Assembly: GCA_020345805.1 (NCBI GenBank)
Contig: CP070772.1
Span: 3,466,543 to 3,530,186, forward strand
Direction: 5' to 3'
DNA: 63,644 bases
DNA from: Phycisphaerales bacterium
Lineage (GTDB): Bacteria > Planctomycetota > Phycisphaerae > Phycisphaerales > SM1A02
In this document: one piece after another, positions 6,900-15,268 of the stretch
Numbering within the stretch: position 1 is the stretch's first letter
Layout of the letters: each line of letters opens with the position of its first letter
Notes under the pieces: model-generated
What the model was told of the DNA's origin: nothing
What the model saw: the letters and a program-made list of their open reading frames with translations, nothing else
Database searches by the model: none
Program-made: the position numbers and the translations under genes

Positions 6900-8441
6900 A
6901 TGCCGCCGTCCACTGAAAGCAGAATGTGCGAACTTCATTCAAAGCCGGTGCTGGTCACCGGCGCCACGGGATACATCGGCGGGCGTCTCGTGCCGCGCCT
7001 CCTTGACGCGGGCTGCCGAGTGCGGTGTCTGGCCCGCGACAACCGCAAGGTTCTCGCCCGGCCGTGGGCGGATCATCCCCACGTCGAAGTCTTTGAAGGC
7101 GATGCGTCGGATGCGGAGAAGCTGCGGGCGGTCATGAGCGGATGCGGGGCGGCGTATTACCTCACGCATTCCATGATCGTCGCGGGGGGCGGCTATGCCA
7201 CGGTGGATCGTGACATGGCCCGCACGTTCGCCTCGGCCGCGGAGGAAGCGGAACTGCAGCGCATCATCTATCTGGGCGGCCTCGGCGAGATCGGCGACGG
7301 CCTGAGCGAGCATCTCGCCTCCCGACGCGAGGTGGAAAGGGAACTCGCTTCGGGATCCACGCCCGTCACCGTCCTGCGGGCCGCCATGATCATCGGCTCG
7401 GGCTCGGCATCCTTTGAGATCCTTCGCTATCTCGTGGAGCGTCTGCCCGTCATGATCACACCGCGCTGGGTGAGCACCGAGTGCCAGCCGATCGCGGTGC
7501 GGAACGTGCTTCATTATCTGGTGCAGTGCCTGAATGTGCCGGAGACGGCGGGGAGCACCATCGACATCGGTGGGCCGGAGATTCTCACCTACCGGCAGAT
7601 CATGCAGGTGATGGCCGCGGCCCGAGGCCTCCCCAGGCGGGTGGTGATTCCCGTGCCCGTCCTGACCCCGCGCCTCAGCTCGCGGTGGATTCACCTCATC
7701 ACGCCGATCGGTCATCGCATCGCCCGGCCGCTGGCCGAGGGCCTGCGCAACCGCGTCGTGTGCCGCAACGATGACGCGGCGCGCCTGATGCCGCAGCGTT
7801 TGCTTACGGTGCGTGAAGCGATTGACGATGCGCTGGGCAGAATGCGCTCGGGTGAAGTGGAGACCACCTGGTCGGACGCCGGCGTGATGCCGGGCGATCC
7901 CGATTGGGCGGGGGGAACAGTGTTCTCAGATAATCGCGAAATGGCAATTGAAGCAACGCCCGAGTTCATCTATCGAGCGGTGTGCCGGGTGGGAGGCGGT
8001 CACGGCTACTACGCCGCCGACCGGCTATGGCGGTTGCGCGGCCTGATGGATCGTCTCGTGGGCGGGCCGGGACTGCGCCGCGGGCGCAGAGATCCGGAGA
8101 ACATCGGCTACGGCGAGGCCCTGGACTTCTGGCGGGTCACCGCCGTCGAACCGAATCGCAGACTCGAACTGCGGGCGGAGATGAAACTGCCCGGCGAGGC
8201 GCTGCTCTCGTTTGAGATTGATACACCAACAAATGGCTCACCCACGCATCGGCTGCGCCAGACAGCGAGGTTCAAGCCCCAGGGTTTGTTCGGCCTTCTC
8301 TACTGGTGCCTGGTCCTGCCGCTGCACGGCATAGTCTTCAGCGGCATGATCCAGGGAATTCGCAGCCACGCCGAGAGAATGGCGGGACAGGCGGCACGAT
8401 CCCGGGACGGGGTGGCGCGAACGCCGCTTCCGCGGGCATGA
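6900..8441 (+). CDS. SDR-family NAD(P)-binding protein with C-terminal DUF2867
   Basis: A 513-residue protein. The N-terminal half is an atypical short-chain dehydrogenase fold with the dinucleotide motif TGATGYIGG (about residues 19-27), like YbjT and other quinone-reductase-like proteins. The C-terminal part (about 350-495) is a DUF2867 domain, an SRPBCC-like hydrophobic ligand pocket. The reaction is unknown; the layout suggests handling of a hydrophobic or quinone-like substrate. DUF2867 fusions are often found near photolyase, carotenoid or LitR-type genes, which agrees with the CarH-like gene nearby. A terminator separates it from the DUF378 gene, so it has its own promoter. The ATG at 6900 was chosen; an in-frame ATG at 6924 is possible. 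Confidence 0.85.
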   Translation: MPPSTESRMCELHSKPVLVTGATGYIGGRLVPRLLDAGCRVRCLARDNRKVLARPWADHPHVEVFEGDASDAEKLRAVMSGCGAAYYLTHSMIVAGGGYATVDRDMARTFASAAEEAELQRIIYLGGLGEIGDGLSEHLASRREVERELASGSTPVTVLRAAMIIGSGSASFEILRYLVERLPVMITPRWVSTECQPIAVRNVLHYLVQCLNVPETAGSTIDIGGPEILTYRQIMQVMAAARGLPRRVVIPVPVLTPRLSSRWIHLITPIGHRIARPLAEGLRNRVVCRNDDAARLMPQRLLTVREAIDDALGRMRSGEVETTWSDAGVMPGDPDWAGGTVFSDNREMAIEATPEFIYRAVCRVGGGHGYYAADRLWRLRGLMDRLVGGPGLRRGRRDPENIGYGEALDFWRVTAVEPNRRLELRAEMKLPGEALLSFEIDTPTNGSPTHRLRQTARFKPQGLFGLLYWCLVLPLHGIVFSGMIQGIRSHAERMAGQAARSRDGVARTPLPRA

Positions 8442-8456
8442 TTGCACGGCCCGCCT

Positions 8457-9041
8457 TCACCGGCACCACTTCTGAACGACACTCGCCTCGAGCTTGGCGA
8501 TCCGTTCCTGAAGCTCGTCGGCGTCGATGAGCTCGATTCCCGCTTCCTCCGCGTAAGCGAGACTGTCGTCGGTGAAGGATCCGGTGGTGAGGAAGATCCC
8601 GCCCACCGCGCCATGGTGCCGCATTGCCCCGGCGAGGTTCTCCAGATCTTCCCGCTGAACGCGGTGCTCGGCCCCGCCGCGCCGGCAGGCGACCAGCGTG
8701 ATCTCATCGCCTTTCTTCAGTTCTAGGGCATGACTGGTGTGGATCGCCTGATCCACCGGGGTCACGGCATAGACGGATTCGGCGAACAGCTCGGCGCAGA
8801 ACTCCTCGAAATCCGCCGCAGGCAACTGACGGAACTTCTCGATCGCCTCTGCGGCGGCGAGTACCATCTCATGCAGAGTCCCGAAGGCGATACCCGCCTT
8901 GTGCTCGAGCCTGGCCTTGAGATGCCGGCGGGCGGGAAGCGCTTCATGCCAGTCGCACTTCGGGCAGACGATGTGCGTGGGACCGTGGTAGTCCGGCAGG
9001 TCCATGAGGTGGCCGCAGTTCCGGCATCTGATCTTCCGCAT
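8457..9041 (-). CDS. Zinc-ribbon protein with Mrr-like restriction fold, probably degenerate
   Basis: A 194-residue protein. It starts with a four-cysteine zinc ribbon (C6, C9, C26, C29) and a short linker. From about residue 75 it has a helix and a core like the Mrr/restriction-endonuclease-like fold (DFEEFCAELF, then a strand LVACRR, then GGIFLTTGSFTDDSLAYAEE and IELIDADEL). These downstream parts match Mrr_cat well. The usual catalytic D...QxK reads ACR, and the preceding acidic loop is weak, so nuclease activity may be lost or altered. It could be a DNA-binding or regulatory relative. It converges on the SDR gene, with 15 bp between the stops. Confidence 0.6.
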   Translation of the reverse strand: MRKIRCRNCGHLMDLPDYHGPTHIVCPKCDWHEALPARRHLKARLEHKAGIAFGTLHEMVLAAAEAIEKFRQLPAADFEEFCAELFAESVYAVTPVDQAIHTSHALELKKGDEITLVACRRGGAEHRVQREDLENLAGAMRHHGAVGGIFLTTGSFTDDSLAYAEEAGIELIDADELQERIAKLEASVVQKWCR

Positions 9042-9144
9042 GTATGCGCTGCCCTGATGATCGCGGGGATTGCCCGACCATTAAAGGCGGATTATCCGAG
9101 AAGGTCACACCGAAGGTCAAGGAGATATGTCTATCGCGGCATCT

Positions 9145-10428
9145 CTAGAGATCGACCGCCCGCGGCCAGGCTTCGTTGCGGCATCGCCCCCAGAGCCGGT
9201 CGATATAGTCGAGGCTGTAGTCGTTCTGGAGGCGGTGGATGCGGAACGCGCCGGTGTGGGTGACGCGATACTCCCCGTCATCGCGCTTCAACCAGCCGGC
9301 CCAACAGAACGGCTGCAGCATCGCCCCGAAAGTACCGGCCAGCGAGGCGCTCTCGCCGAACAGCGCACGGAAGTCACGGTCGGCCGCTCGCAGTTCATAC
9401 AGACGCCAGTAAAGCCAATAGACCATTTCCAGCCGGCGGTCGACCGGCAGGGAGAGTGCGACAGGCCGGCGGTCCGGCAGCGCGTCGGCATAGGCCTCGA
9501 CGTCGAAGGTGTTGACATGGAAGTGCGAACCGGTCATCGACCCGGCGCTGGGACCGATGCCGATATAATGATGCCGGGTCACCGAGCTGAATTTCTTCTT
9601 TCCGGGCTTTGCCCAGCTCCACACGGCGCAGCGCTCCATGCCGCGTTCGCGGGCGAGTCTGTCGGCGCAATCAAGCATTGATCGGACTCGTCGGGCCGGG
9701 GGGAGCGGCACGCGGTGCAGGCCCTCCGCCTTGCCGAGGTCCGAGTAGGGGAACGAAAACAGGGGATAAGTGCTGAGCTGGTCGACTCCACAGTCCAATA
9801 CTTCGCGAACGTCGCAATCCCAGTCCTCCAGAGTCTGCGATGGCAGGGCGAACATCAGATCGGCGTTCACGGAGTCGAATCCGCTCCGGGCCGCCCGGCG
9901 GGCTGCGTCCAGCCCGGTCGCCGCATCATGATTGCGCCCGATGCGCTGCAGCAGGCGGTCCGACGCGGATTGCACGCCTATGGAGACCTGCGTGACGCCC
10001 GCCTCGCGAAGATGGTCCAGGCAGGCATCATCCATGTTCGCCGGATGTAGCTCTATGCAGGTGTCTCCGATGATCGTGAGGCGGCTGCGCAGGTGGTCAA
10101 GCAGTCGGGCGAGACCGTCGGTGCGAACGGTGGGCGTTCCCCCTCCGACGTAAAGTGACACCACTTCACAACCGTCGACGTGCGGTGCGATGAGATCGAT
10201 CTCCTCATGCGCCGCCCGTTCGAAGCGCGCAAACAGCTCATCGTCGTACGCGATCCGGTTGTAAGGGCAGAACGGACACAGGTTTCGGCAGAACGGGATG
10301 TGCAGGTAAAGGCCGGGTCGGTGAAGTTCGCCCGCTGGCGGCGGAACCTCGCCCGGCCGCATGCGTAGCCTCCCCCAGCGCCCTATCACGGCGCGACGGA
10401 GCAGCGGTTTCCACAGGCGGTCCATCAT
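9145..10428 (-). CDS. Radical SAM protein, HemN/HemW coproporphyrinogen oxidase-like
   Basis: A 427-residue protein with the radical SAM cluster motif C47-x3-C51-x2-C54 (CRNLCPFC), the GGGTPT SAM-binding loop and the HemN-type motif IGVQS. A C-terminal winged domain (YRVTHTGAF) resembles the HemN_C region. HemW homologues are heme chaperones; true HemN makes protoporphyrinogen IX without oxygen. The extended N-terminus before the cluster and the CPFCPY spacing differ from standard HemN (CxxxCxxCxC), so assignment to a subfamily is uncertain. The start is one of two adjacent ATG codons, with a poor ribosome binding site. Confidence 0.8.
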   Translation of the reverse strand: MMDRLWKPLLRRAVIGRWGRLRMRPGEVPPPAGELHRPGLYLHIPFCRNLCPFCPYNRIAYDDELFARFERAAHEEIDLIAPHVDGCEVVSLYVGGGTPTVRTDGLARLLDHLRSRLTIIGDTCIELHPANMDDACLDHLREAGVTQVSIGVQSASDRLLQRIGRNHDAATGLDAARRAARSGFDSVNADLMFALPSQTLEDWDCDVREVLDCGVDQLSTYPLFSFPYSDLGKAEGLHRVPLPPARRVRSMLDCADRLARERGMERCAVWSWAKPGKKKFSSVTRHHYIGIGPSAGSMTGSHFHVNTFDVEAYADALPDRRPVALSLPVDRRLEMVYWLYWRLYELRAADRDFRALFGESASLAGTFGAMLQPFCWAGWLKRDDGEYRVTHTGAFRIHRLQNDYSLDYIDRLWGRCRNEAWPRAVDL

Positions 10429-10719
10429 GGCTCGCCCGGCATTGTACAGGACAGGTTTGTCGTTCGAGGCGGCTGCCTGCCTGTGGCCGCGATCCGGGAG
10501 GTCCGCGGTCCGTGACGCGGGTGCTCCGCCTTAGACGGGCATGCCGGGGCTTTGCTCATGTCGGGTCGGTGGCTGGAATCGCAGCAGGCGGAGGTCGATC
10601 CCGCCTTGGGCTTTGCAAGAACCTGATTCGCCTCCCGTCGCCGTGTTTATGTCCAGAACCGGGCGCGGGTGGCCGATAAATCACGCAGCGCGATCGTCGC
10701 GCCGAGGCGTCGTTGAATC

Positions 10720-12057
10720 ATGGCGAAATCCGATCCAGCCAAACCCAGTCCTGACGAATCGCCGGTGCCCGAACCCGCGGAAACGGTGGAGGAGGTATTG
10801 GAATCGGCGCAGACGCGGGAAGTGGCGGCTTCACTGGGGGATGCGAGCGAAAATCGCGCAGAGTTGGCGGAGAGCAGGGATCCGGACGCCGAGGCTCTGG
10901 AGGAGGTGGTCGAACAGCTCGACGAGATCGACTCGGCGGTCGAGGTCGTGGCAGGCGCGGCGGCTACGGATGATCAGATCGAGGCACTAGCCCAAGCCGT
11001 GGAGGCGTTGGGCGAGGAGGCGACTGCTGCAGACGTAGAAGCGATGGATCCGGGGACGGAAGAGCCGGCGGCCGAGCCGGACTTCTTGCCCACCGATGAC
11101 TCGACGGACCGAGACGAGCAGCCGATTCCTGAAGAAGCGGCACCGGACGTCGAGGAATCGGTTGCCGCAGCGGATCTGGGAGCGGACGAGCTGGCTGAGG
11201 AGCTAGATGCATTGCTTGCCGGTTCGAGATCCCCGGAGCAGGATGCCGCGGGCGGAGAAGCGGTGACGAAGGACGCACCGCCGAAGCCCGAGGACGAAGT
11301 CGCCGCTCGGTCGGTGGGTGCGCCAGGGACGAAAGCAGTCCAGGTGCCGGCAGGTGCGGATGCCACGGGTGGCGAAGCGGCGTTGAATGCGCTGGACGAG
11401 GCGCTGGCCGACGACGTGGATCACTTGCTGGAGGGCAGCTTCGAATCTGTTGATGAGGTGCTGGACGGAGTGTTCGAGGAACAGGCCGTTCTGGTCCAGG
11501 AGGATCCGGACTCGGCGGCGGTTGTGCCGGATCGGCCACCTGCCGCGGAGGCCGAGCCGGCGGGCGAGGCGGGTCCGAAAGCGGCCGCGGCGCCCGATCA
11601 GGATTCCCCGCCCGTAGAGGGTGTCTTTGAGACGGTGGAAGCGGTCGTGGAAGAGGAGGAGAGCGAGCCGCTGCCTGAATCGAGCCCACCGCCGGCAACT
11701 GAAAACGCGCAAGCCCCCGAGGCCGGCGAGGTGAAGGGCGGCGCCGAGCGGGGGGGCGACCACGCGCCGGCCGAGACGCTGCAAGTCGATGAACCAGAAT
11801 CCGGGAAGTCGGAGGCCGATGAGCCTGCACCTGATTTGCCACCGTCCCGGATGACGATCCGCAGTCAACGGCTGGCGGACCGCGGCGCGCGGCTTTGGCG
11901 GCACGCCGAGCCGGTGCTCATCAAGGCACTCACGGTGGCCAACTACCCGCTGCGATTCCTCCCGGAGCAGGTTCGGCCGGTGGTGGACTGGATTGCTTTG
12001 TCACTGCTCTTCTGGGTGCCGATCGTGTGGCTGATAGTCCTTCTGATGCCGGGGTGA
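10720..12057 (+). CDS. Large acidic, disordered protein with C-terminal membrane anchor
   Basis: A 445-residue protein of unknown function. Residues 1 to about 375 are rich in Glu, Asp, Ala and Pro and look intrinsically disordered. Short acidic-amphipathic motifs recur (ELAEELDALLAG near 165, DDVDHLLEGSFESVDEVL near 225). After a basic, helical stretch (RMTIRSQRLADRGARLWRH) a single hydrophobic helix lies at about 420-442, so the protein is tail-anchored with the acidic part most likely in the cytoplasm. There is no signal peptide. Its codon use looks coding, and the frame is open over 1.3 kb, but high GC favours long open frames. It sits between two minus-strand genes and ends 13 bp from lipA. 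Confidence 0.6.
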   Translation: MAKSDPAKPSPDESPVPEPAETVEEVLESAQTREVAASLGDASENRAELAESRDPDAEALEEVVEQLDEIDSAVEVVAGAAATDDQIEALAQAVEALGEEATAADVEAMDPGTEEPAAEPDFLPTDDSTDRDEQPIPEEAAPDVEESVAAADLGADELAEELDALLAGSRSPEQDAAGGEAVTKDAPPKPEDEVAARSVGAPGTKAVQVPAGADATGGEAALNALDEALADDVDHLLEGSFESVDEVLDGVFEEQAVLVQEDPDSAAVVPDRPPAAEAEPAGEAGPKAAAAPDQDSPPVEGVFETVEAVVEEEESEPLPESSPPPATENAQAPEAGEVKGGAERGGDHAPAETLQVDEPESGKSEADEPAPDLPPSRMTIRSQRLADRGARLWRHAEPVLIKALTVANYPLRFLPEQVRPVVDWIALSLLFWVPIVWLIVLLMPG

Positions 12058-12070
12058 CGGCGGCCCAGGC

Positions 12071-13150
12071 TCAGCGAAGATCGCCATGACCGGAGCAGTG
12101 CTTGCCGCGAAGGTGTGCGGCCTGTTCCTCGGCGTGGTACGAACTCCGCACGAGCGGTCCGGACTGCACGACCCGGAAACCCCGCTTCAGGCCCTCGACC
12201 CTGAATGTCTCGAACTGCTCGGGCCTCACCCAGCGGTCGATCGGGAGGTGATCGCGGCTCGGCCGCAGATACTGTCCGATCGTGAGGATGTCGGTATCGG
12301 CGTAGCGGCGAACGTCGTCCATGAGCTGCAGCACTTCCTCATCCCGCTCGCCGATGCCGACCATGATGCCGGTCTTGGAGATCAGCCCGGCGTTCTTGAT
12401 TCTCGACAGTACCTGCAATGAGCGCTCGTAGTCGGCCTGTGGCCGAACCGCCGGATGCATGCGGCGGACGGTTTCAAGGTTGTGAGAGAGGATCTCCGGC
12501 CGAGCGTCGATCACCGTCCGCAGGGCTTCGGCATCGCCCTTGAAATCGCCGATGAGGGCCTCCAAGGACATCTCGGGGCACTCCTGGTGGCAGAGACGGA
12601 TGGTCTGGGCCCAGTGATCGGCCCCGCCGTCGGGAAGATCGTCGCGGTCCACACAGGTGATGACCACGTGCTTGAGACCCATGATTCCGAGGGAGGCAGC
12701 CACCCGGGACGGCTCATGGGGATCGGGCGGCAAAGGCTTGCCGGTCCGCACGTTACAGAAGCCGCAGGAGCGGGTACAGATGTCGCCGAGGATCATGATC
12801 GTCGCCGTCCCCCGCGCCCAGCATTCGCCCATGTTGGGGCAGCTTGCCTCCTGGCAGACCGTATGCAGATGGTGTTTGTGCACTATCTGCCTGAGCCGGC
12901 GGAACCCTTCGCCGCCCGGGATGCGGGCCCGGATCCACTCGGGCTTGGTTTCGAGGCGCAATTGCTGCACGCGGCCGGCACCGTTGTTGAGGACCAACCC
13001 GCTTAGGCTGACGGTGGCGGGGCCGACGAATCGTGCGGTGTCCCCGCCCAGCGGGCGCGGGTGTCGCCGGGGGTTCGCCTCCGCGTGGCCGGCCACTTCC
13101 CGGCAGTCCGGGGCAGGGCTTTCTCGAGGTGGTTGTGCCGTCGAACTCAT
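12071..13150 (-). CDS. lipA: Lipoyl synthase
   Basis: A radical SAM enzyme that inserts two sulfurs into octanoyl groups on E2 or GcvH lipoyl domains. All three family signatures are present: the auxiliary cluster C-x4-C-x5-C (CQEASCPNMGEC), the radical SAM cluster C-x3-C-x2-C (CTRSCGFC) and the C-terminal RSSYHAE serine motif. KPEWIR marks the usual start of the conserved part, so the 359-residue form from the ATG at 13150 has about 40 extra N-terminal residues. A later start is possible. No lipB is seen next to it. Confidence 0.93.
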   Translation of the reverse strand: MSSTAQPPRESPAPDCREVAGHAEANPRRHPRPLGGDTARFVGPATVSLSGLVLNNGAGRVQQLRLETKPEWIRARIPGGEGFRRLRQIVHKHHLHTVCQEASCPNMGECWARGTATIMILGDICTRSCGFCNVRTGKPLPPDPHEPSRVAASLGIMGLKHVVITCVDRDDLPDGGADHWAQTIRLCHQECPEMSLEALIGDFKGDAEALRTVIDARPEILSHNLETVRRMHPAVRPQADYERSLQVLSRIKNAGLISKTGIMVGIGERDEEVLQLMDDVRRYADTDILTIGQYLRPSRDHLPIDRWVRPEQFETFRVEGLKRGFRVVQSGPLVRSSYHAEEQAAHLRGKHCSGHGDLR

Positions 13151-13490
13151 GGATCCAAGTCTATGCAGGTTGCGGCGGCCTCGCATCCGGCGGGCTCCCG
13201 GGGTCGCTCGCTGCGTCTCAGGAAGGCTCGCCGTGGGCGAAAGTCCGGGAATACGGCCGTTTATTTCCTAACCGCAGGCGGCGGTTCATCCGATAAACGC
13301 ATAGCGCCCGTTTTCGCTTATCGGTTGTTGGGTATATGCTGCACGGGCGCGATGCCCGCTGTCGTCTGCCCGCAGCGTGACCACGCGGTCCGGACGGCGG
13401 CACGCACGGGGCGTATCCCTCTGCGTGGCAGGAGGCTGGGCATCGGCCTCGGAGATCGATCTCCGGTGTCTGTGAACTGAGGAGACGACG
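13151..13490. other. Promoter region of the exopolysaccharide/exosortase locus
   Basis: 340 bases between divergent lipA and the Wza-like gene. It holds an imperfect 10-bp inverted repeat with one mismatch, CCGATAAACG (13290-13299) and CGCTTATCGG (13315-13324). An AT-rich element TATATG follows at 13333-13338. These could be an operator and a -10-like site, but no matching -35 was found. No gene is supported here. Confidence 0.4.
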
Positions 13491-15017
13491 GTGAAAACCA
13501 GGAAGAACCGGCGTTGTGGATGGCTCGGTCGATCGCTGCTGACCCTGGTATCGGCCGTTGCGGCGGGGCAGATGCTCGGCTGCGAGGTGGACAACTTCTT
13601 CGATCCCTCGAAAACGGGTCGGTTTGAGTTCACCGCAACCAGTACGCCGATCCTCGAACGAATCGACGTGATCGAGCAGGAAGTGGACTACTGGAGCCAG
13701 GCGACTCCCGTGACCCCGGAGGATCTGATTCCCAGCGATCTCTCGTACCGAATGACTCCGGGCGACTATGTCACCGTCGAGATCTTTGAGCTCTACACAC
13801 CCGGCCAGTGGACGGCCTCCACCCGCAGGATTGACGCCGGGGGCAACTTCCGCCTCCCGGAACTGGGTGATGTTCGGGCCGCCGGCCTGACCGCTCAGGA
13901 GTTCCAGGACACGCTGGAGCGCGTGCTCAGCGAGGGATTCATCAAGGATCCGCAGGTCAACGTGGTGGTGGAAGAGGGCAGCGGCTTCCGCTACACGGTC
14001 TACGGCGCGGTACGCGGGCCCGGGGTCTTCACCCTCCGGGATCCGGATATGCGGCTGCTTGACGTTCTGGCGATTTCCGGGGACGTGCTGCTGCCGACCA
14101 CCGAGCACATCTACGTCATTCGCCAGGTCCCGCTGACCGAGCAGGTTGTTCCGGCCTGGGAGCGTGATCTGGAAGGCGAACCGGCCGTCCCGGAGGTCGT
14201 TGAAGAGCCGCCGGTGGATATCGAGGAGCTGATCGAGGAGCTGGACAGCGGGGAGGGCGGCGGGGCGGTCAACCCCGGAGTGCTGAGGCAGGACGACGAA
14301 CCGATCATCGACATCGATGAACTGGAGCCGGTGAGAGTTGCCGATCAGCCGCCGGTTGACGTGGACGAGCTGGCCGGCCGCGATCAGAGGCCTCCGGGAG
14401 GTGAGGACTCATTCATCTTCGTGGAGGAGCGAGGCGAGTGGGTGCGGGTCCGGGGTGACCGCACGATGCCCGGCGAGGCCGGCGCCGCCGAGGGAGTGGC
14501 GGCCGAACCGGAGTCAATCATCGAGCGAATCATCGAAATCCCCTACCAGAAGCTCAAACAGGGCGACAGCTCTTACAACATCGTGATAAGGCCCAGCGAC
14601 CGGATCTATGTGGAGATGCCGCTGCAGGGCGTGATCTATATTGATGGCGAGATCATGCGACCGGGGGTTTACAACCTGCCGTCTGTGGGCCGGATGACGC
14701 TCAGCCGCCTGGTGGCGGCGGCCGGCGGTCCCGGACCGCTGGCAATCCCCGAGCGGGTCGATCTGATCCGGATCGTGGGCGAGAACCGCGAGGCCTGTGT
14801 GCGGGTGAATCTGGCGGCCATCCGGAACCGAACAGAACCTGATTTTTACCTGAAGCCGGACGATCACATCATTATCGGAACCAACTGGTGGGCCACGCCG
14901 ATCGCGATCATGCGTAACGGTTTCCGGGCCACCTACGGCTTCGGCTTCCTGCTGGACCGCAACTTCGGCAACGATGTGTTCGGTGCACCGCCGATCAGCA
15001 GGGTCACCTACCAGTAG
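13491..15017 (+). CDS. Wza-like polysaccharide export lipoprotein with acidic insert
   Basis: A 508-residue lipoprotein (signal peptide with lipobox LGC, Cys near 31) of the outer-membrane polysaccharide export family. The N-terminal Poly_export domain spans about 85-155 (YRMTPGDYVTVEIF, then GNFRLPELGDVRAAGLT). SLBB/beta-grasp segments follow at about 160-200 and 375-450 (YIDGEIMRPGVYNLP). Between them, at about 220-340, lies an acidic insert with repeated VDIEEL, IDIDEL and VDVDEL motifs that the family normally lacks. It should form the export channel with the Wzz/BY-kinase encoded at 22049. The GTG start is preceded by GAGGAG. It is the first gene of the exosortase locus. Confidence 0.87.
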   Translation: MKTRKNRRCGWLGRSLLTLVSAVAAGQMLGCEVDNFFDPSKTGRFEFTATSTPILERIDVIEQEVDYWSQATPVTPEDLIPSDLSYRMTPGDYVTVEIFELYTPGQWTASTRRIDAGGNFRLPELGDVRAAGLTAQEFQDTLERVLSEGFIKDPQVNVVVEEGSGFRYTVYGAVRGPGVFTLRDPDMRLLDVLAISGDVLLPTTEHIYVIRQVPLTEQVVPAWERDLEGEPAVPEVVEEPPVDIEELIEELDSGEGGGAVNPGVLRQDDEPIIDIDELEPVRVADQPPVDVDELAGRDQRPPGGEDSFIFVEERGEWVRVRGDRTMPGEAGAAEGVAAEPESIIERIIEIPYQKLKQGDSSYNIVIRPSDRIYVEMPLQGVIYIDGEIMRPGVYNLPSVGRMTLSRLVAAAGGPGPLAIPERVDLIRIVGENREACVRVNLAAIRNRTEPDFYLKPDDHIIIGTNWWATPIAIMRNGFRATYGFGFLLDRNFGNDVFGAPPISRVTYQ

Positions 15018-15268
15018 CCGCCTTGCCGTTTCCGCCTCCTCGGGGATATGGGTCGACCGGGACCGTCTGTTATGGGATAGAATCGCCGAACGGAATCCCC
15101 GGGCGGTACGTAACGTACTACTTCCGTGCATTGCCGGTGCGGCGGCCCCGTTTGCACCGCAGGACCGGGCGGGCAGCCGATGGCCGCCAGCAGAGGGCTC
15201 GGTTCAGGGGTCGGCGGCCGGCCCACGCGCGTCAAGCGCGGCGCTTTCCTTGTCGATGTGAGAGGTCA

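Noticed and set aside
13151..13490. Possible sigma-54 promoter for the exosortase locus, as in PrsK/PrsR systems
   Set aside because: No GG-N10-GC -24/-12 motif was found, and no prsK or prsR genes are nearby.
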